Assembly (NCBI RefSeq): GCF_027497195.1
Contig: NZ_CP114905.1
Span: forward strand, 7,079,001-7,143,000
DNA length: 64,000 nucleotides
DNA from: Streptomyces sp. WMMC500
GTDB lineage: Bacteria; Actinomycetota; Actinomycetes; Streptomycetales; Streptomycetaceae
Direction: 5' to 3'
Shown here: positions 19,241-26,300 of the stretch, piece by piece
Layout of the letters: every line of letters begins with the position of its first letter
How positions within the stretch are numbered: position 1 is the first letter of the stretch
Position numbers and translations under genes: made by a program
Notes under the pieces: generated by a model
The model's input: only the letters and a program-made list of their open reading frames with translations
Database searches by the model: none
What the model was told of the DNA's origin: nothing

Positions 19241-19576
19241 TCAGTCGTCGAAGTCGTCGTCGTCGTTTCCGCCGCCGGAGTCGTCACCGGTGTCGTCGCC
19301 GCCGTCGTCGGTGTCGCCGTTGCCCCCGCCGCCGGACGGATCCGCCGAGGTGGGCCCGTCGCGTACCGGCGGCGGGGAGACCACCTCGTCGCTCGGCGAG
19401 ACCTCGGGGGAGGGGGAGGTGGAGCCCGACGGGGAGGGCGTGCCGCTCTCCATCTCCACCCGGGCGGGCGGGGTCGGCTCCTCCGGGTCGTCGGTCAGGG
19501 CGTAGCTGGTCGCGGCGACGCCCAGCGGGATCGCCACCACCGCGGTCAGTGCGGCCATGCGCTGCGAGAAAGCCAT
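19241..19576 (-). CDS. Small secreted acidic, low-complexity protein
   Basis: A 111-residue protein with an N-terminal signal sequence or anchor (about 8-27, LTAVVAIPLGVAATSYAL). The mature part is Pro/Ser/Thr-rich and then Gly/Asp-rich, ending in an acidic cluster (DDDDFDD). It resembles the small secreted hydrophilic proteins found next to two-component kinases in Streptomyces. It is the first gene of the secreted protein-kinase-regulator operon, so it may modulate or respond to the signal sensed by the kinase; the acidic tail could bind cations. No catalytic motif is seen. Confidence 0.7.
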   Translation of the reverse strand: MAFSQRMAALTAVVAIPLGVAATSYALTDDPEEPTPPARVEMESGTPSPSGSTSPSPEVSPSDEVVSPPPVRDGPTSADPSGGGGNGDTDDGGDDTGDDSGGGNDDDDFDD

Positions 19577-19610
19577 ACCCGGAAGGCTGCGGCCGGCGGG
19601 TGCGGCGCAG

Positions 19611-19627
19611 CGTGAAGGCCGGATGAG
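19611..19627 (-). promoter_or_regulatory. Direct repeat, candidate autoregulatory site of the two-component operon
   Basis: On the plus strand CGTGAA (19611-19616) and GATGAG (19622-19627) are 11 bp apart, the same register as the GATGAA pair before the permease gene. It lies 35-51 bases upstream of the secreted-protein start at 19576. A further TTCATC follows at 19633-19638. Confidence 0.4.
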
Positions 19628-19663
19628 AGATTCTTCATCTGCGCCCCCGCCGCGCGCACCGCG

Positions 19664-19945
19664 CTACTCCTCGAGGCCGATCGCGAACGCGGCTTCGAGG
19701 TCGTGCTGCGAGTACGTGCGGAAGGAGATGTGCGTCTCCGTCGCCGCCACGCCCGGCACCTTGCTGATGCGCCCCGGGATCACGTCGGCGAGATCGTCGT
19801 GGCGCGCCACCCGGACGATGGCGATGAGGTCGTGCGCCCCGGTGACGGAGTACACCTCGCTGACCCCGTCGATCGCGGCGATGGACTCGGCGATCTCGGG
19901 AATGCGGTCCACGTCGGTGTTGATCAGAACGATCGCGGTGATCAT
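19664..19945 (-). CDS. Stand-alone Lrp/AsnC ligand-binding (RAM) domain protein
   Basis: A 93-residue protein with the alpha-beta sandwich pattern of the Lrp ligand-binding domain: ITAIVLINTD, ISAIDGVSEVYSVTGAHDLIAIVRV-like central strands, and the ETHISFRTYSQHDLE C-terminal strand and helix. There is no helix-turn-helix, so it is unlikely to bind DNA alone and may act as a small-molecule sensor or heteromeric partner. The ATG at 19945 is preceded by GGGAGAG. A TAGAGT -10 candidate lies on the minus strand at 19983-19988. The 178-base gap to the next gene holds divergent promoters. Confidence 0.85.
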   Translation of the reverse strand: MITAIVLINTDVDRIPEIAESIAAIDGVSEVYSVTGAHDLIAIVRVARHDDLADVIPGRISKVPGVAATETHISFRTYSQHDLEAAFAIGLEE

Positions 19946-20123
19946 GTGTTCGCTCTCCCTCTCGGACCCGGGTGCGGCGCTCACTCTATCTGTCTGCCTA
20001 AGACCTCGCTCCAGGTCGTAGGGTGGGGGCACGGCCTGCGACGACGGTCGGTGCGCCGGGCCGGCGCCGGCGCCGGACGGCCCGGCCGAAGCCGCGGGGA
20101 TCGCTGAGGCGGAAGGGTGACCG

Positions 20124-21482
20124 GTGGTGGAGCCGAGGGAAGGCCCGGGCGTCTCCTCCGAGGAGGACGCGGCCGAGGTGCTCGACGGCCCGCTGCCCGA
20201 GGGGGTGCGCCGCAGGATCGTCTCGCTCGCCGACGCGTGCTTCGGCGGACTGACCGTCGCTGAGCTGCCCCCGCAGTTGCGGCAGTACGCCCGGTTCACC
20301 CCGTCCCGCCGCGTCAAGCTCGCCGGCAACGCGATCGCCGCCGCCCTGGCGGGCGACGCCGGCTTCCGCGACCGGATCGCCGAGCGGGCCGCGGAGCTCC
20401 AGCCGGAGCTGGCCGCCGCGCTGCGCGGCGGCAGTCCGCCGGCCGCCGCCGAGCCGGTCGACGTCGCGGCCCTCGCGTACCTGCTGCGCCCCCCGGGCTG
20501 GGTCAAGCTCATCGCCGCCGCCGGCGAGGAGGAGCAGCGCGCGGGCGCCGAGCGGGCCGGCGAGGAGGCCGCCCGCGAGCTGGCCCGGCTGCGTACGGAG
20601 CTGGCCGAGGCCCGCGCCGCCGCCCGCGGCGAGTCGGAGCGCACCCGGCACGAGCTGGAGGCGCTGCGGCGCGAGAACGAGGGCCTGCACCGCCGCCTGC
20701 GCAGCGCGCTCAGCGACGTCAAGCGCGGCGAGGCCGCCGTGCGCAAGCTGCAGCAGGAGACCGCCGCAGCGCGCGAGGAGGCCGCCGCGCACCTGGCCGC
20801 GGCCGAGAGCGAGGCGCGCCGGCTGCGCGCCCGCCTCGGCGAGGCCGAGTCCGGCCTGGAGGCCAGCCGCCGCGCCGCCCGCGAGGGGCGCAGCGTGGAG
20901 GACATGCGCGTACGGCTCCTCCTCGACACCGTCCTCGACGCGGCCCAGGGGCTCCGCCGCGAACTCGCCCTGCCGCCCGCCCGCATGAGCCCCGCGGACA
21001 CCGTCCGCGCGGTCGAGCCCGGCACGATGTCGCCGATGGACGTGGCCGCCCGCGCCCTGTCCGCCACCGACCCGGCGCTGCTCGACCAACTGCTCGCCCT
21101 GCCGCACGCGCACATGGTCGTCGACGGCTACAACGTCACCAAGAGCGGCTATCCCACCCTCCCGTTGGAGAAGCAGCGCCTGCGCCTCCTCGGCGGCCTC
21201 GCCGGCCTCGCCGCGCAGACGGGCGCGGAGGTCACGTGCGTCTTCGACGGCGCGGAGCTGGCCGCGCCGGTGCTGCTCGCGCCGCCGCGCGGGGTGCGGG
21301 TGCTGTTCAGCAAGCCGGGCGAGACCGCCGACGAGCTGATCCGCCGGCTCGTCCGGGCCGAACCCACCGGCCGGCCCGTCGTGGTGGTCTCCGCCGACCG
21401 CGAGGTCGCCGACGGCGTCGCCGCCGCCGGCGCCCGGCCCGTGTCGTCCGCGCTGCTCCTCAAGCGGCTGGCGCGGAGCTGA
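20124..21482 (+). CDS. NYN (PIN-like) domain RNA-binding protein
   Basis: A 452-residue protein. The N-terminal 150 residues are a helical domain with a basic patch (GLTVAELPPQLRQYARF), residues about 150-260 are a long Ala/Glu/Arg-rich coiled coil, and the C-terminal 125 residues are a NYN domain of the YacP type: HMVVDGYNVTKSGYP (Asp and Asn of the active site), TCVFDGAE, and VVVVSADREVADG. NYN domains are PIN-like ribonucleases; in actinomycetes this family is a long conserved form of unknown target. The GTG at 20124 follows AAGGGTGACC. A TAGGGT box lies at 20018-20023. Confidence 0.85.
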   Translation: MVEPREGPGVSSEEDAAEVLDGPLPEGVRRRIVSLADACFGGLTVAELPPQLRQYARFTPSRRVKLAGNAIAAALAGDAGFRDRIAERAAELQPELAAALRGGSPPAAAEPVDVAALAYLLRPPGWVKLIAAAGEEEQRAGAERAGEEAARELARLRTELAEARAAARGESERTRHELEALRRENEGLHRRLRSALSDVKRGEAAVRKLQQETAAAREEAAAHLAAAESEARRLRARLGEAESGLEASRRAAREGRSVEDMRVRLLLDTVLDAAQGLRRELALPPARMSPADTVRAVEPGTMSPMDVAARALSATDPALLDQLLALPHAHMVVDGYNVTKSGYPTLPLEKQRLRLLGGLAGLAAQTGAEVTCVFDGAELAAPVLLAPPRGVRVLFSKPGETADELIRRLVRAEPTGRPVVVVSADREVADGVAAAGARPVSSALLLKRLARS

Positions 21483-21641
21483 CAACCCGGGAAACGCGGG
21501 CGAGTTCGGACATCACGGCGGTCTCGGCCGGGTGGGGACAGTTCGCCGCTCCGAGTCCAACTCGTTGTCCAACGGTGACTACTGGCCGTGTGATGTGAGT
21601 AAAGAAACGCGCTTCGGGGGGACTTTTTTGCCTGAGGGATT

Positions 21642-21670
21642 TGAACGGATCACCTGAGCCTCGTTAGTGT
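21642..21670 (+). promoter_or_regulatory. Candidate promoter of the first NlpC/P60 gene
   Basis: TTGAAC (21642-21647) and TAGTGT (21665-21670) are 17 bases apart, a good fit to the housekeeping consensus. The 304-base region 21483-21786 holds this promoter and the ribosome site; nothing else is recognised. The leader would be about 110 bases. Confidence 0.5.
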
Positions 21671-21786
21671 CTGGCCCGAACCTTCGTGCTGTCGATCGCT
21701 CATCCGGGGCGATGGCGAGGGTCCCGCCGGTACCGGGGCGTCCCCAAGCCACGGTCGGGCGGCTGGAGGAAGAGGAGCTCGCCTTC

Positions 21787-22809
21787 GTGGCGTCCCACCG
21801 TCGACCGAAGCAGCCGAACCGGGCCAGGGTCACCGTCTTCACCGCGACCGCCGCCGCAGCAGTCGCCCTCTCCACCCAGAGCGCGCACGCCGCCCCCGAC
21901 AAGGACGACGTCAAGCGGCAGGTGGACAACCTGTACGAGGACGCCGAGCGCGCCACCGAGAAGTACAACGGCGCCAAGGAGCGGCAGGACAAGCTCGAAG
22001 AGGACGTCAAGGAGCTGCAGGACAAGGCCGCCCGCGGCCAGCAGGAGCTCAACGACCTCCGCGACGGCCTCGGTTCGCTGGCCACCGCCCAGTACCGCAG
22101 CGGCAGCATCGACCCCTCCGTGCAGCTCTTCCTCTCCTCCGACCCGGACACCTACCTGGACAAGGCGTCCACGATGGACCGGGTCAGCGGCAAGCAGGCC
22201 GAGTCGCTGGAGCGCATCGCCGACAAGCAGCGCAGCCTTGCGCAGCAGCGCCAGGAGGCCGGCGAGAAGCTCAAGGACCTGGAGGAGACCCGCAAGGAGC
22301 TGGGCTCCCAGAAGAAGAAGGTCCAGAACAAGCTCAGCGAGGCCCGCGCGCTGCTCAACGAGCTGACGGAGGAGGAGCAGGCCGCGCTCGCCGAAGAGGA
22401 GCTGCGCGCCAGCCGCGAGGCGGAGGACCGCGTCGACCTCGGCGACCTGCCGCCCGGCTCGTCGCACGGCGCCGCCGCCCTGTCCGCGGCGCAGAGCAAG
22501 CTGGGCGCGCCGTACGTCTACGGCGCCACCGGCCCCAGCTCCTTCGACTGCTCCGGCCTCACCGGCTGGGCCTTCTCGCAGGCCGGCGTCTCGCTGCCGC
22601 GCATCTCGCAGGACCAGGCCAACGTCGGCACCCGGATATCCTCGGCCAGCGCCCTGCAGCCCGGGGACCTCGTGTTCTTCTACAGCGACCTGCACCACGT
22701 CGGCATCTACGCCGGCAACGGGCAGATCATCCACGCCCCGAAGCCGGGCGCGGTGGTGCGCTACGAGGCCGTCGGGAACATGCCGTTCATGTGGGGCGCG
22801 CGGGTCTGA
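21787..22809 (+). CDS. Secreted NlpC/P60 peptidoglycan endopeptidase (first of two)
   Basis: A 340-residue secreted cell-wall hydrolase. A signal peptide (residues 1-35, ending SAHAA) is followed by a long coiled coil (about 40-215) and an NlpC/P60 domain (about 235-340). The catalytic cysteine is in SSFDCSGLTGWAF and the histidines in HHVGIYAG and IIHAPKPG. It should cleave D-Glu-DAP bonds in stem peptides, with the coiled coil acting as a regulatory or docking arm as in RipA-like proteins. The GTG at 21787 is chosen because GAGGAAGAGGAG precedes it; the same frame is open about 120 bases further upstream without a signal sequence. Confidence 0.92.
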   Translation: MASHRRPKQPNRARVTVFTATAAAAVALSTQSAHAAPDKDDVKRQVDNLYEDAERATEKYNGAKERQDKLEEDVKELQDKAARGQQELNDLRDGLGSLATAQYRSGSIDPSVQLFLSSDPDTYLDKASTMDRVSGKQAESLERIADKQRSLAQQRQEAGEKLKDLEETRKELGSQKKKVQNKLSEARALLNELTEEEQAALAEEELRASREAEDRVDLGDLPPGSSHGAAALSAAQSKLGAPYVYGATGPSSFDCSGLTGWAFSQAGVSLPRISQDQANVGTRISSASALQPGDLVFFYSDLHHVGIYAGNGQIIHAPKPGAVVRYEAVGNMPFMWGARV

Positions 22810-22985
22810 CCCCCGCCTCCGTCCGTTCCCCGCCGCCCCGCCGCCCGCCGCGGCGGGGCGCGTTCGGAGCCGGCGCGGCCACCGTGCCGCCCGTTCGGGC
22901 GAATTGCCGACACCGCGCGTTTCGAACGCCCCGCGGGTGACCTGCGCCGGGCCCCGGGCGCCGACATCGCGCCAAGAGACGGTTC

Positions 22986-23014
22986 TTGGCGCTGCGTAGT
23001 CACGTGGTTACTGT
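22986..23014 (+). promoter_or_regulatory. Promoter of the second NlpC/P60 gene (leaderless)
   Basis: TTGGCG (22986-22991) and TACTGT (23009-23014) are separated by 17 bases, and the -10 ends seven bases before the GTG at 23022. Transcription should begin at or next to the start codon. Confidence 0.6.
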
Positions 23015-23021
23015 CTGCCGC

Positions 23022-24062
23022 GTGTCAGCACATCGACGATCCACCCGGCCCTGCGGTGCCGCCCGGCTGCGTACCGGCGTCCTCACCGCCGCCGCGGCGG
23101 CGGCGCTGTCCGGCTCGCCCGCCGTCTTCTCCGGCCTCTCCGACGCGGCTCTCGCCGCCCCCGACGACCACGCGGGGGCCAGGGAGCGCGTACACGACCT
23201 CTACGTCCGGGCGGAGCGGGCCACCGAGAAGTACAACGCCGCCCGGGAGCGCACCGAGGAGCTGCGCCGCAAGGCGGCGCGGCTGCAGGACCGCGCCGCC
23301 CGCGACCTCGCCCGGATCAACCGGATGCGCACCGAACTCGGCTCGCTCGCCGGCGCGCAGTACCGCTCCGGCGGCATCGACCCGAACCTGACCCTGATCC
23401 TGTCGGAGAGCCCCGAGGGGTATCTGGAGAAGGCCGCCACCCTGGAGCGCATCGGCGACCGGCAGAGCGGGCGGCTGCGCCAACTCGTCGGCCTGCAGCG
23501 GCGGCTGGAGCAGCAGCGCGTACGGGCCCGCGACACGCTCGCGGAACTGGAGCGCGAGCGCGACGCGCTGGCCGGGCACAGGCGCGAGGTCACCGAGCGG
23601 CTCGCGGCGGCACGGCGGCTGCTCAACTCGCTGCCGGCGGAGGAACGTCCCGACACCGGCCGCAGCCGGGCCTCCCGCTCCGCGCCGACGCCCGACCTCG
23701 GCTCGGCCCCGGCCTCCGGCCGCGGCGCGGTCGCGGTGGCCGCGGCGCGGGGGGCGGTCGGCACCCCGTACGTGTGGGGCGGCGCGGCGCCCGGAGGGTT
23801 CGACTGCTCGGGGCTGACGCAGTGGGCCTACGGCCGGGCCGGGGTGTCGATCCCGCGCACGTCGCAGGCGCAGCGCTACGCGGGCCGCCAGGTGCCGCTG
23901 GGCGAGGCGAAGCCGGGTGACCTGGTGACGTATCGGGCGGACGCGAGCCACGTCGCGATGTACGTGGGCGGCGGGCAGGTCGTCCACGCGCCCTACCCGG
24001 GCGCGACGGTGCGCTACGACCCGGTGGGGATGATGCCGGTCGCGTCGGTGACGCGCCCGTAG
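23022..24062 (+). CDS. Secreted NlpC/P60 peptidoglycan endopeptidase (second of two)
   Basis: A 346-residue paralogue of the preceding gene with the same architecture: signal peptide (1-45, ending ALAAP), coiled coil (about 55-210) and NlpC/P60 domain. The catalytic cysteine is in GGFDCSGLTQWAY; histidines are in SHVAMYVG and VVHAPYPG. Both proteins share YxRAERATEKYNAA-like sequence at the coiled-coil start, pointing to tandem duplication. The linker before the catalytic domain is shorter and more Arg-rich here. The GTG at 23022 is supported by the -10 box seven bases upstream; an in-frame TTG at 22986 overlaps the promoter and is rejected. Confidence 0.92.
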   Translation: MSAHRRSTRPCGAARLRTGVLTAAAAAALSGSPAVFSGLSDAALAAPDDHAGARERVHDLYVRAERATEKYNAARERTEELRRKAARLQDRAARDLARINRMRTELGSLAGAQYRSGGIDPNLTLILSESPEGYLEKAATLERIGDRQSGRLRQLVGLQRRLEQQRVRARDTLAELERERDALAGHRREVTERLAAARRLLNSLPAEERPDTGRSRASRSAPTPDLGSAPASGRGAVAVAAARGAVGTPYVWGGAAPGGFDCSGLTQWAYGRAGVSIPRTSQAQRYAGRQVPLGEAKPGDLVTYRADASHVAMYVGGGQVVHAPYPGATVRYDPVGMMPVASVTRP

Positions 24063-24214
24063 CAGCCACCCGCACAAGTCCCGCAGAAACCCCCTGAAGT
24101 CCCCCGCACTCCCGCCCAAGGGTAGGCCGCCCCTCTGACAAACCGCCCCACCGGCAACACCGCCCCGGTCGCCCGCCCCCGGCACCCGCCAACGGCGCCC
24201 GCCCCCACCACCCG

Positions 24215-24248
24215 CCCCGGTCCCCGCGCCGCACCGCCGGGACCGGGG
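24215..24248 (+). terminator. GC-rich inverted repeat between NlpC/P60 and peptidase genes
   Basis: CCCCGGTCCC (24215-24224) pairs perfectly with 24239-24248 around a 14-base loop. It could end the NlpC/P60 transcript. It also abuts the -10 box of the next gene, so an operator role is possible. Confidence 0.4.
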
Positions 24249-24253
24249 CGACG

Positions 24254-24259
24254 TACGCT
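24254..24259 (+). promoter_or_regulatory. Predicted -10 box of the putative peptidase lipoprotein (leaderless)
   Basis: TACGCT ends six bases before the GTG start at 24266. The -35 region is hidden in the loop and right arm of the preceding inverted repeat. Confidence 0.45.
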
Positions 24260-24265
24260 CGGGGC

Positions 24266-25480
24266 GTGGCAGGCGTGCGGACCGTGGTGCTGGTGCTCTG
24301 TGCCGGGCTGGTCGCCGCCCTGCTCGCCGGCTGCGGCGAGGACGACGAGTCCCGCGACGCCACCCGCGACGCCACCCGCGCCGTCGCCGAACTGCTCCGG
24401 CAGCGCTCCGCCGCCGTCCGCGAGGGCGACGAGGCCGCGTTCCTGCGCACCGTCGACCCGCAGGCCGGCCCGTACCGGGAGCGGCAGCGCACCGCCTTCC
24501 GCAACCTCGACGCCCTCCCGCTCGCCGCCTGGACCCTCCGCCCCGACGGCCCGGTACCCGCCGACGGCAACCGCGCCACCGCCGACGTCCGCCTGGCCTA
24601 CCGACTCCGCGGCTACGACGCCGGCGACGCGACCGCCGCTCCGCGGCTGGAGTTCGTCCGCCGCGACGGCCGCTGGTACGTCGCGGGACCCGCGCCCGGC
24701 AGCCCGCCCCAGCCGTGGGACCAGGGCTCCCTGACCGTCGTACGCGGCACGCACAGCCTCGTGCTCGGCGTCGGCCACCCCGAGGGCCGCCTGCGCGGCA
24801 TCGCCGCCGTCGCCGACCGCGCCGTGCCCGACGTCTCCGCCGCCTGGGGCGCCTCGTGGACTCGCCGCGTCGTGGTGCTGGTGCCCGCCTCGCAGGCCGC
24901 GATGGGGGAGCTGCTCGGCGCGGGGCCCACGGCCTACGCCGGCGTGGCCGCCGTCACCACCGGCCGGAACCGGGACCGCACCCCCGCCGACCGCGTCGTC
25001 GTCAACCCCGAGGCGTACGACATCCTCGGCGCCCTCGGCCGGCGCATCGTCCTCACCCACGAGACCGTCCACGTCGCCACCCGCGCCCACACCTCCCCGG
25101 CCACCCCCCTCTGGCTCTCCGAGGGCTTCGCGGACTGGGCGGCCTTCCGCGGCGCCGCCCGCGGCCCGCGCCAGGGCGCGCCGGAGCTGGCCCGTGCCGT
25201 CGCCGCCGGCAAGCTGCCGCGGGACCTGCCCGCCGACGCCGACTTCGGCCGCGGGGCCGGCGGCGAGCGGGTGGCGGAGGCGTACGGCGAGGCGTGGCTG
25301 GCGGCCCGGATGGTCGCGGACGAGTGGGGCGCCCAGCGGCTCGTGGCGCTCTACCGCGCCGTGGGCGCCGCGACGTCACGCGAGCAGGCGGTCGGCCCTG
25401 TGCTGCGCGCGGAGCTGGGCGTGGGGCTCGGCGAGTTCACGGCGCGCTGGCGGGCGTATCTGGAGCGGGAGCTGGGGTGA
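24266..25480 (+). CDS. Putative zinc metallopeptidase lipoprotein
   Basis: A 404-residue exported protein with a signal peptide and lipobox (ALLAGCGED, Cys24 region). Residues 30-150 form an NTF2- or SnoaL-like N-terminal region (helical, then DVRLAYRLRGYDA and RLEFVRRDGRWYVAG). Residues 160-400 carry a peptidase-MA-like domain with the zinc motif HETVH in VLTHETVHVAT and a downstream WLSEGFADW that supplies a third acidic ligand. This pattern fits a membrane-attached zinc peptidase, but the substrate is unknown. The GTG start is supported by the -10 box six bases upstream. Confidence 0.7.
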   Translation: MAGVRTVVLVLCAGLVAALLAGCGEDDESRDATRDATRAVAELLRQRSAAVREGDEAAFLRTVDPQAGPYRERQRTAFRNLDALPLAAWTLRPDGPVPADGNRATADVRLAYRLRGYDAGDATAAPRLEFVRRDGRWYVAGPAPGSPPQPWDQGSLTVVRGTHSLVLGVGHPEGRLRGIAAVADRAVPDVSAAWGASWTRRVVVLVPASQAAMGELLGAGPTAYAGVAAVTTGRNRDRTPADRVVVNPEAYDILGALGRRIVLTHETVHVATRAHTSPATPLWLSEGFADWAAFRGAARGPRQGAPELARAVAAGKLPRDLPADADFGRGAGGERVAEAYGEAWLAARMVADEWGAQRLVALYRAVGAATSREQAVGPVLRAELGVGLGEFTARWRAYLERELG

Positions 25481-25495
25481 GGCCGCGAGGGCGTT

Positions 25496-25545
25496 TTGCC
25501 TGAGAGGCAAGAAGTTTGACTCTGGGGCACTCCCGGTGGCTCAAT
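25496..25545 (+). promoter_or_regulatory. Palindromic operator and promoter of the XRE-cupin gene
   Basis: TTGCCT-GAG-AGGCAA (25496-25510) is a perfect palindrome with a three-base centre. It is followed by TTGACT (25516-25521), a near-perfect -35, and CTCAAT (25540-25545), which ends seven bases before the ATG at 25553. The position suggests autoregulation by the downstream XRE protein. Confidence 0.5.
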
Positions 25546-25552
25546 GGGCGTC

Positions 25553-26137
25553 ATGAGCCCCGACCACCCCCAGGCACCCCGCCTGCGCGAGCTGCGCCGC
25601 CGCGCCGGCCTGACGCTGGAGGCCGCCGCCGCCAGGGCAGAGCTCTCGCCCGCCCACCTGTCCCGGCTGGAGACCGGGCAGCGGCAGCCCTCGCTGCCGG
25701 TGCTGCTCAAGCTGGCCCGCATCTACGGTACGACGGTCTCCGAGCTGCTCGGCGAGGCGCCCGCGGCCCAGACGTCGGTCGTCAGGGGCGCCGAGGCACC
25801 GGTACGGGAGGCCGGCGGCTGGTCGTACCGGCAGGCCGGCGGCACGGACCGGGGGATGCAGGCGCTCCGGGTGCACGTGCCGTACGACGCCGAGCACCGC
25901 GACCTCGTCCGCGTCCACCCGGGCGAGGAGTGGCTCTACGTGCTCGACGGGCGGATGCGGCTCGCGCTCGGCGGCACCGAGCACCTCCTCGACCCGGGCG
26001 ACAGCGCCCAGTTCGACTCGCTCACCCCGCACCGCATCGCCGCCGCCGAACGCGGCGGGCTCGACCTGCTCTTCGTCCACACCCTCCTGCAGAGCGCCGT
26101 CGCCGAGCTGTGCCTCGGCGGCGCCGCACGGCACTGA
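25553..26137 (+). CDS. XRE-family regulator with cupin domain
   Basis: A 194-residue transcription regulator. Residues 8-65 are an HTH of the XRE class (LRELRRRAGLTLEAAAARAELSPAHLSRLETGQRQPSL in pieces), and residues 115-185 are a cupin: VRVHPGEEWLYVLDGRMRLAL, then LLDPGDSAQFDSLTPHRIA, which keep part of the metal-binding pattern. Such proteins sense a small molecule and control adjacent transport or metabolic genes. The ATG at 25553 is preferred over the ATG at 25544 because the latter overlaps the predicted -10. The only co-oriented neighbour is a 41-residue membrane peptide. Confidence 0.88.
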   Translation: MSPDHPQAPRLRELRRRAGLTLEAAAARAELSPAHLSRLETGQRQPSLPVLLKLARIYGTTVSELLGEAPAAQTSVVRGAEAPVREAGGWSYRQAGGTDRGMQALRVHVPYDAEHRDLVRVHPGEEWLYVLDGRMRLALGGTEHLLDPGDSAQFDSLTPHRIAAAERGGLDLLFVHTLLQSAVAELCLGGAARH

Positions 26138-26153
26138 CCCGAAGGAGAACGCC

Positions 26154-26279
26154 GTGTCTAAGCGGATCGAGGAGAGATTCCCCCGCGGCCTGGTGATCCG
26201 CCTCCTCGTCTACGTCTTCCTCGGCCACCTCTTCGCCGCCTTCCTGCTCCTCCTCTTCAAGGCGGGCGGCAGCGCGTGA
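26154..26279 (+). CDS. 41-residue single-span membrane peptide (DUF6126-like)
   Basis: A GTG at 26154 with an AAGGAGAAC ribosome site begins a 41-codon ORF, 16 bases after the XRE-cupin stop. The peptide has a charged N-terminus (SKRIEERFPRG) and one hydrophobic helix from about 13 to 35 (LVIRLLVYVFLGHLF and on), ending in KAGGSA. I recall small proteins named DUF6126 beside XRE-cupin regulators in Streptomyces; the match is from memory. The pairing suggests that the peptide is the regulator's main target or a membrane tether. Confidence 0.75.
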   Translation: MSKRIEERFPRGLVIRLLVYVFLGHLFAAFLLLLFKAGGSA

Positions 26280-26300
26280 CCCGCACCACCGGGGACCCAC

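Noticed and set aside
19664..21115. 483-residue antisense open frame over the NYN gene
   Set aside because: Only its last 93 codons correspond to a real protein, the Lrp-like domain; the rest is Ser/Arg/Ala-rich shadow of the plus-strand coiled coil.
21483..21786. c-di-AMP (ydaO-type) riboswitch before the first NlpC/P60 gene
   Set aside because: Cell-wall hydrolase genes in Streptomyces can carry this RNA, but I could not find the conserved core segments or a stable outer stem here.
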